NCBI GenBank assembly: GCA_000724175.1
Contig: JPGV01000029.1
Coordinates: 75,379 to 122,651, forward strand
Reading direction: 5' to 3'
Origin: [Candidatus Thermochlorobacteriaceae] bacterium GBChlB
Lineage (GTDB): Bacteria; Bacteroidota; Chlorobiia; Chlorobiales; Thermochlorobacteraceae
DNA: 47,273 nucleotides
The notes under the pieces are model-generated. The model was not told the origin of the DNA. It did not search any database and saw nothing but the letters and a program-made list of their open reading frames with translations. The position numbers and the translations under genes are program-made. This document shows positions 42,311 through 47,273 of the stretch, piece by piece. Numbering within the stretch: position 1 is the first letter of the stretch; each line of letters opens with the position of its first letter.

Positions 42311-43675
42311 CTACTTGTCTTCTTTGTCGTCTTTATCGTCTTTGTCCTTGTCGTCTTTGTCTTTAGCTGGAATGAACGATTTAGATTTCTTTTCTTTCAT
42401 GCCGCCCTTGACAGGAATTTGTTGCGGGAATCCGTTGAGTTGTCGCCATGCTTCGTAAATCAGGCTGACCTCGTTCAGCATCACCCAGCCGCTAACTTCC
42501 GTGCCTTGACGCAAATAGGCTCGATTTGGCCAAGGTTTATCGTTGGGGTCAGGTCTGACCAACACACGATATTTCCCGGAGCCGTCATCGACGGCATCAA
42601 TAACGCTTACAATGCCGCCAAATGTGCCGATAGAGATATTTGGCATTCCAGCGCCAAACGGCTGAATAGCTGGAAAGCCTGCGAACTGCAAGCGCACTGG
42701 CCGACCTGTGTCGATGATTGCGGCGTCTAAACTGCTGACGAAAATTTCTGCAGCGATGTCGTCGGTCGTCGGCGTAATGATAGCGAGGCGGTCGCCTTTT
42801 TTGACGTTCTGCGCTGCGCCTGCTTGTGCGATGCGCGTTACTTGACCGTCCACGGGCGAGATAATTGTCGCTAAATCTTTCCGCACACTCACATTGCCAA
42901 GCTCGAGGTCAGCTTTAGCGACAACGGCTTGCGCTTTACGGCGTTTCGCGCCTAACTCTGCTTCGGCGTTTTTGACTGCTTGTCGCTCAACTCTGACTTG
43001 TGCCATTGCTTTGGCGTATTCCGCTTCTTCTTTTTGAACGCTAAGCCGCGCCGATTCTAAATCGCGCCGAGCAATCAGGCCTTGTTTTTCCAACGAGTCC
43101 GCTCTGTAAAAGCGCACTTTTGCGATTTCCACCGCGAAGCGAGCGTTTTCCGCCGTTGCTAACGCTGCCGCATATTTTTGCTCTGCTTGTAATACTTTAT
43201 TCTGTGCCTGAACGATTTCGAGTTCTTGTTCGCTGGCGGTGTTGTTGCGCACGGCTGACTGTAGCTCGACAAAATTGCCTGCCAGATACTTTGTGTCAAT
43301 GTCGCGCAGTTGGGCAATCGTATCGCCTTTCTTCACGAGTGCGCCTTCATAGACATACCACTTGACGATTCTGCCGTCGATTTGTGCATCAATGGTTTGC
43401 GGGCGCGCATCGGGTGCAAATGATGTAACGATGCCCGACCCTCCCACATTCTGCTGCCATGTATTTGGAATAAATGCAATGATGAGCGCGACGGTCATTA
43501 GCACTGCAACAGAACGCGCAAGCGGCTGCGCCAGTTTTGGCACTTTGACCAGACGCAGCGCGGTTGTGTAGTAATACGGCACAACATTCTCCAAGTGAAA
43601 CGCGCCGTTGCCATGGTGACCATTGCCGTGAAGCGTCGTCGCTTGTTTTTTCTCCGGTGTAATCGTGCTTGCCAT
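42311..43675 (-). CDS. HlyD-family periplasmic adaptor with a Lys/Asp tail
   Basis: Membrane-fusion subunit linking the ABC protein to TolC. 454 residues from the ATG at 43675, supported by AAGGA seven bases upstream. A His-rich leader (HGNGHHGNGAFH) precedes one membrane helix (about 55-75). Then a biotinyl-lipoyl half (IDGRIVKWYVYEGALVKKGDTI), a long coiled-coil hairpin (about 130-280) and the second half (ISPVDGQVTRIAQAGAAQNVKKGDRL). The last 15-20 residues are almost only Lys, Asp and Glu, an odd charged tail that should reside in the periplasm. Confidence 0.92.
   Translation of the reverse strand: MASTITPEKKQATTLHGNGHHGNGAFHLENVVPYYYTTALRLVKVPKLAQPLARSVAVLMTVALIIAFIPNTWQQNVGGSGIVTSFAPDARPQTIDAQIDGRIVKWYVYEGALVKKGDTIAQLRDIDTKYLAGNFVELQSAVRNNTASEQELEIVQAQNKVLQAEQKYAAALATAENARFAVEIAKVRFYRADSLEKQGLIARRDLESARLSVQKEEAEYAKAMAQVRVERQAVKNAEAELGAKRRKAQAVVAKADLELGNVSVRKDLATIISPVDGQVTRIAQAGAAQNVKKGDRLAIITPTTDDIAAEIFVSSLDAAIIDTGRPVRLQFAGFPAIQPFGAGMPNISIGTFGGIVSVIDAVDDGSGKYRVLVRPDPNDKPWPNRAYLRQGTEVSGWVMLNEVSLIYEAWRQLNGFPQQIPVKGGMKEKKSKSFIPAKDKDDKDKDDKDDKEDK
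42314..42361 (-). repeat. Low-complexity Lys/Asp coding repeat
   Basis: Repeats of GAC/GAT and AAG/AAA codons (KDKDDKDKDDKDDKEDK) at the 3' end of the HlyD-like gene, with an irregular 9-base periodicity. The length is likely to vary by slippage between strains. Confidence 0.6.
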
Positions 43676-43682
43676 AATCAGT

Positions 43683-43687
43683 TCCTT
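43683..43687 (-). promoter_or_regulatory. Shine-Dalgarno deciding the HlyD-like start
   Basis: AAGGA on the minus strand, seven bases before the ATG at 43675. It excludes the upstream TTG at 43690, which overlaps it. Confidence 0.6.
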
Positions 43688-43707
43688 CAAACTGGCTTTA
43701 AAGTTGG

Positions 43708-46014
43708 TTATGATTTTCTTGAACTCTCGCCGTCGCTGCTTGGAAATTTGAGTTCAATCGATTTGCCTGCTAAGTCAATGGCTTCTTTTTCCTCTATGAT
43801 TTGTCGAACTAAGTCGGGGAAGAGTTTTGCAAAGTGCGTCTCGCTTCGAAACGCGAGTTCGCGCGGCGGACAGTCTTCGCAAATTTTACCATCTTTGAGA
43901 ACGAAAACTTTTTCAGAGCGGCGAATAAGTTCGGCGTCGTGCGAGATATTGATAATCGTCCAACTTCTTTCGGCGTAGAGCGCTTGCGTGATTTGCAGTT
44001 TGGTGCGCTCTTCAAGCCCTGAAAACGCTTCGTCTAAAATTAAGATACGTGGCTTGTTGATGATGGCGCGGGCGAACATCACGCGGCGAATCAATCCGAT
44101 GGGCATATTGAGTCCTGCGGCGTGAAGTTGCGTGTTTAAGCGGTCGGGCATCGCGCGAACGACATCATAGAGTTGCGAAATCTTGAGCGCCCATTCCAGC
44201 CGTTCCTCCGTGAAGTGCCGTCCCAACAAGATGTTTTCTTCAATTGTGCCTTCGAAAATTTCGTTCTTTTCCAGCACAATGCCGACGTTTTGGCGAAGCG
44301 CGTCTAAGCCCACTCGGGTCGTATCTATGCCGTCGATTTCAATGATGCCACTGGTTGGCTCGTAAAGCCTGACCAAGAGCGCAGAGAGTGTCGTCTTGCC
44401 TGCGCCGCTTTCGCCGACCAGACTGACGTGGCTTCCGGCGGGAACGCGCATTGTTACGCCTTTGAGCACTGGCGGGCTGTCGGTGTAGTTGAACGTAATT
44501 TGGTGCAGCGCCAGCGACGCCGGACCTGAGGCAGCAAGTTGCGCTGAGCCTCCGGATGTCTCTAACGGTTTGTCGATAAGGTAGGAGAGTTTATCAATCG
44601 CTGTCAGCAAATCGTAGTGCTGCTCGAATTGGTCAATTAGTTTTTCAATGGCGCCAAGCATAGCAACGATGACGAGTTCTGCCGCGACGAGTTGCCCAAT
44701 GGAAAGTTGCTGCTGCACCACCAAGCTGCCGCCGATACCCAACACGCCAACTGTCGCAAATGCCCGAAATGTAACCGACCCAGCAATCTGGCGCGCCAAC
44801 ACGATAAAGTGTTTGTTTCTTGCCGTTACGTATTCTGTTGCAAGATGGTCTAAATGATGATAGACAAACTCTGGCGCCGCATTGAGTTTGAAACTGGTTT
44901 GGCAACGCGCGACTTCCTCGAGCCATGCCGCAATCGCGTATTTCTTTTTTGATTCTTTGATGCTTGTTACCAAACCGTCTCTGCCTAAAATAAATACCAG
45001 AATCGGAATGAACGCAAGCAAACTCAAATCGAACAAGATGAAAAACGGGTGATACAATGCAAGCAATAGCAGCCCGATGATAGTGATGAGTGTCGCGCTG
45101 ACGCCGTCGAGCAAAAATTTTCCGATAGTTTTTTGAATCGTCAACACATCGAAGAACCGATTGACGAGTTCAGGCGTGTATTCCGACTCGAGTGACGCCT
45201 GTTTCATCTTTGGCAGGCGATAGCCAATCTCAAACGCAGTGCGGACGAAGATGCGGCGCTGCAAGACATCAATCACATAACGCTTCATCACATCAAACGC
45301 GCCGACGATGAGCAAGCCAACGGCGACGATGATACACAACACGAAGAGCTGCGTGGTAAAGATGCCGAGCATCACGGCGTTCACAATCGCCTGCGCCGAG
45401 AGCGGCACGATGAGCGAGAGCAAGCCAACAATGACCGCGTAGGTAAAGACAACGCCCATGTCGCCTTTTTCTTCTTTGAGCAGACTGGCAAGTTTGGATA
45501 AAATCACGCTAAGGTGGTCTTTGTGTTCGAAGCCGATGCTGTGTGCGTCTTTCGGACTCTTTCCGCCTTTGGCATAGGGCTGTCCGTCGGTGGTTAAAAA
45601 TGTCTTCAATTTTCCGTCGAAGCACAGAAGTTGAAGCGTGCTGCTGCCGTTGAAGAGGTCGCCTTCGGAGAGAACTGCGGCGCTTTCTTTCTCAAAAAGA
45701 TAGCACTCCGTCAAGCCAGATTTTTTCTCGATGCGTTTGATGAAAAGCAGCCCGTGCTGCGGGTGCAGCAAAAGGCTTTCGGCGGGCGCAAGCACAGTGA
45801 AATCTTTGCGAGCAATCTGCATCAGGCGCATCGCTAAACCGGACGCTTCTCCTACCTTCTGAAGGTCGCTGAAAAGATTTTGCGCGTTCAAATGCGCGGC
45901 GTGAAACTCATGGTGTAAATGCGCAGGAGAGACCACAACATCAACCTGTGTGGCAAGGTATTCTATGGCTCGAATCGCTTGATGCTCTAAACTTCCAACC
46001 TGAGTCTGTCCCAT
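43708..46014 (-). CDS. Type I secretion-type ABC exporter (fused permease/ATPase) with atypical signature loop
   Basis: 768 residues, far longer than a plain ABC half-transporter. An N-terminal soluble region (about 1-185) resembles the inactive C39-like domain of HlyB; the Cys-His catalytic pair is not evident. Five or six membrane helices follow (about 195-440), then the ATPase: Walker A GESGAGKTT (about 534), Walker B ILILDEA (about 657), H-loop NISHD. The Q-loop reads GIVLEKNEIF (no Gln), and the LSGGQ signature is replaced by LNMPIGLIRR (about 635). Such changes occur in some related exporters. First gene of the ABC-HlyD-TolC operon; 32 bases to the HlyD start. Cargo unknown. Confidence 0.92.
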   Translation of the reverse strand: MGQTQVGSLEHQAIRAIEYLATQVDVVVSPAHLHHEFHAAHLNAQNLFSDLQKVGEASGLAMRLMQIARKDFTVLAPAESLLLHPQHGLLFIKRIEKKSGLTECYLFEKESAAVLSEGDLFNGSSTLQLLCFDGKLKTFLTTDGQPYAKGGKSPKDAHSIGFEHKDHLSVILSKLASLLKEEKGDMGVVFTYAVIVGLLSLIVPLSAQAIVNAVMLGIFTTQLFVLCIIVAVGLLIVGAFDVMKRYVIDVLQRRIFVRTAFEIGYRLPKMKQASLESEYTPELVNRFFDVLTIQKTIGKFLLDGVSATLITIIGLLLLALYHPFFILFDLSLLAFIPILVFILGRDGLVTSIKESKKKYAIAAWLEEVARCQTSFKLNAAPEFVYHHLDHLATEYVTARNKHFIVLARQIAGSVTFRAFATVGVLGIGGSLVVQQQLSIGQLVAAELVIVAMLGAIEKLIDQFEQHYDLLTAIDKLSYLIDKPLETSGGSAQLAASGPASLALHQITFNYTDSPPVLKGVTMRVPAGSHVSLVGESGAGKTTLSALLVRLYEPTSGIIEIDGIDTTRVGLDALRQNVGIVLEKNEIFEGTIEENILLGRHFTEERLEWALKISQLYDVVRAMPDRLNTQLHAAGLNMPIGLIRRVMFARAIINKPRILILDEAFSGLEERTKLQITQALYAERSWTIINISHDAELIRRSEKVFVLKDGKICEDCPPRELAFRSETHFAKLFPDLVRQIIEEKEAIDLAGKSIELKFPSSDGESSRKS

Positions 46015-46044
46015 ATCGTCGCCGTCTAAATGCTTAGTGTTAAT

Positions 46045-46068
46045 GTTTCTGGAATTGTTTCTGGAATT
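46045..46068. repeat. 12-base perfect tandem repeat
   Basis: GTTTCTGGAATT occurs twice head to tail, 31 bases upstream of the ABC exporter start, in the position of its leader. Confidence 0.7.
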
Positions 46069-46167
46069 GTCTGAGCGATAATATATGCAACTGATTTGCC
46101 AGTTAAGAAATTCCCGTCAAATAAAAATTTAATTTTCAACAACTGACTGATGAATTTTTCACTTGGG

Positions 46168-46178
46168 GCGTATTACGC
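46168..46178. promoter_or_regulatory. 11-base palindrome, possible operator
   Basis: GCGTA-T-TACGC, perfect around one base, 49 bases before the histidine kinase ATG. Confidence 0.3.
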
Positions 46179-46226
46179 TTAACTTGTAAAGAAAGCTCAC
46201 CAAAATTAGAAACTGGCAAACGAGAC

Positions 46227-47273
46227 ATGGATTCTGTTGTCTTTTGGTATGCAATTGGGCTTGGCACAACGACGGTTATAGTGCTTGCCGTCGCGTTTGC
46301 TGGGTCGCTCCTTGCCAATCGCCGAGCCATGCGGCGCGAAAAAGAATTGCGCCTCGAGCGAGCCAGACGCAACGCCGAACAATTTCAAAACCTCGCCGAG
46401 TCCTCTCCGACGGCGCTGCTGGTCTATGGCAAGTCAGGCGTTCTCTATGCGAATCCTGCTGCCCTTGCATTGACTGGCTACGGCTCCGTCTCGGAATTAC
46501 GGCGGCAACCATTAACCGCACTGCTCCATGAGAGCGAGCGCGTGCTTACTGCCGAGCGCATTGAGTCGATTCTGACACTTCGACGACCGACACCCATGCG
46601 CGAGGTCAGACTGTTGCGCGCCGACCACACTGTTCGAGTCGTCGAGATTTCATCGCAACCCGTAGAATACAACAACGAAGCGGCTGTGCAAGTTATCGCC
46701 ATTGACATCACAGCGCGCAAAGCCGCCGAAGCTGAAAAGGAACGCTTGACCATGGCATTGATGCAGGCAGAAAAACTCAACGCGCTCGGACTGCTGACCG
46801 CCGGCGTTGCGCATGATTTCAACAACCTTATCTCTATCATTCAGCTCTCCACCGCCAGTCTGACCAAACGGCTTTCTGGTGAAACCGATGTCTTGCGGTT
46901 CAGCCAAGAGCTTGACAGCATTGAAAGCGCGGCAAACCGCGGCGCGGAAATTACGCAGCGTCTGCTGACCTTCGCTCGCCCAGAATTGCAGCAACAACAG
47001 TTTCTTTCTTTGCTCAACGTTCTGCACGATACGCGCCAGTTGGCTCAGAGCATTATGCCAAAATCCATTCGCTTTGAGATTGTTACACACACTGCGTCTG
47101 ATACCATTTTCGGCGACCCGTCGCAGCTTGCGCAAGTCTTTCTCAATCTTATCATCAACGCGCGCGACGCAATGCCGACCGGCGGGACATTGACCATCAG
47201 CGTTTTCACGCCTGACCTGTCTTGGGTCAAAGAGCGCTTCATGCTCGATAGTGCAGACATCGGTGGTCGCCGT
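46227..47273 (+). CDS. PAS-domain sensor histidine kinase (3' end outside window)
   Basis: 349 residues visible. One N-terminal membrane segment (about 5-30), a short basic coiled coil, a PAS domain (about 50-165, FQNLAESSPTALLVYGKSGVLYANPAA), then the kinase core: H-box GLLTAGVAHDFNNLIS with phospho-acceptor His196 and N-box FLNLIINARDAMPTGGTL (about 306). The HDFNN form of the H-box belongs to the HPK4/NtrB-like class. The G-boxes and any receiver domain lie beyond the window. The ATG at 46227 begins directly after the shared divergent region with the export operon, suggesting the two may be linked. Confidence 0.93.
   Translation, partial: MDSVVFWYAIGLGTTTVIVLAVAFAGSLLANRRAMRREKELRLERARRNAEQFQNLAESSPTALLVYGKSGVLYANPAALALTGYGSVSELRRQPLTALLHESERVLTAERIESILTLRRPTPMREVRLLRADHTVRVVEISSQPVEYNNEAAVQVIAIDITARKAAEAEKERLTMALMQAEKLNALGLLTAGVAHDFNNLISIIQLSTASLTKRLSGETDVLRFSQELDSIESAANRGAEITQRLLTFARPELQQQQFLSLLNVLHDTRQLAQSIMPKSIRFEIVTHTASDTIFGDPSQLAQVFLNLIINARDAMPTGGTLTISVFTPDLSWVKERFMLDSADIGGRR

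Larger units (their letters stand above)
46015..46226. promoter_or_regulatory. Divergent control region between export operon and histidine kinase
   Basis: These 212 AT-rich bases hold several small structures: a 12-base tandem repeat (46045-46068), a 10-base inverted repeat TTTGCCAGTT/AACTGGCAAA (46095-46104 and 46211-46220), and an 11-base palindrome (46168-46178). On the minus strand TTAACT, 17 bases, then TATTAT could serve the ABC operon. A shared regulator for both directions is plausible but unproven. Confidence 0.4.

Noticed and set aside
1-47273. tRNA, rRNA, CRISPR, IS element, att site
   Set aside because: I looked through the intergenic stretches on both strands and saw no cloverleaf arms, regularly spaced repeats, transposase frames or terminal inverted repeats. 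Short structured RNAs could still be missed without a covariance search.

Overview
The window is a compact, gene-dense bacterial chromosome segment of roughly half GC, judged by eye. It holds 44 protein-coding genes, two of them cut by the window edges. I see no rRNA, tRNA, CRISPR array, insertion sequence or prophage. The best taxonomic clue is the first gene: a giant subtilase ending in the YPNPFNP motif that opens a type IX secretion sorting domain. This places the organism in the Bacteroidota/Chlorobiota/Ignavibacteria (FCB) group. Candidate promoters of the TTG-N19/20-TAnnTTTG type fit that. An NAD-type isocitrate dehydrogenase, a SCO1/DUF420 pair for cytochrome oxidase assembly, acetate kinase, a long-chain acyl-CoA ligase and a CrtQ/CruC/HpnB-like glycosyltransferase suggest an aerobic or microaerobic organoheterotroph, possibly a Chloroherpeton/Thermochlorobacter-like Chlorobiota. 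The lineage is inference; no marker gene settles it.

Layout. 1-6.7 kb: secreted subtilase (minus) divergent from acyl-CoA synthetase (plus). 6.8-15.7 kb: eight minus-strand genes with short gaps, in transcription order ferritin-like protein, two orphan PstS-like lipoproteins, a membrane diguanylate cyclase, a LolC/E-type permease, a cNMP-domain/PP2C phosphatase, a second LolC/E-type permease and a CDF metal exporter. 15.7-18.6 kb: L,D-transpeptidase, a TfoX-like protein, a small exported protein, DUF420 and SCO1. 18.9-22.6 kb: LON-domain protein, nadC, an exported or lipoprotein, a 92-residue unknown, and a GT2. 22.7-28.9 kb: ackA, a YdcF-like protein, NAD-IDH, a LolD-type ATPase, an M48 lipoprotein protease and a GlcD-type FAD oxidase. 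29-35 kb: HerA-type ATPase, two tandem small membrane proteins, panB, YqeY, GNAT and serS. 35.1-40.4 kb: a glycan/polyprenol locus (epimerase, DPM-synthase-like GT2, methyltransferase, polytopic membrane protein, polyprenol/dolichol-kinase-like protein on the other strand, RmlD-like reductase). 40.4-46 kb: a complete tripartite type I export operon (ABC, HlyD, TolC) plus a small unknown. 46.2 kb to the end: a PAS histidine kinase cut by the window edge.

How the parts may work together. The eight-gene minus block puts extracytoplasmic ligand-binding lipoproteins beside two signalling outputs (c-di-GMP synthesis and a PP2C phosphatase with a cyclic-nucleotide domain), lipoprotein-transport permeases and iron/metal handling. 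The two binding proteins have no permease or ATPase nearby and have lost the usual phosphate-binding SGT(R) loop, so they are better candidates for sensors than for transport subunits. The LolC/E permeases may use the LolD-type ATPase encoded 15 kb away. The 35-40 kb locus could make and use a polyprenyl-phosphate-linked sugar. The export operon has an ABC protein with an unusual signature loop. These are the most promising places for something not yet described.
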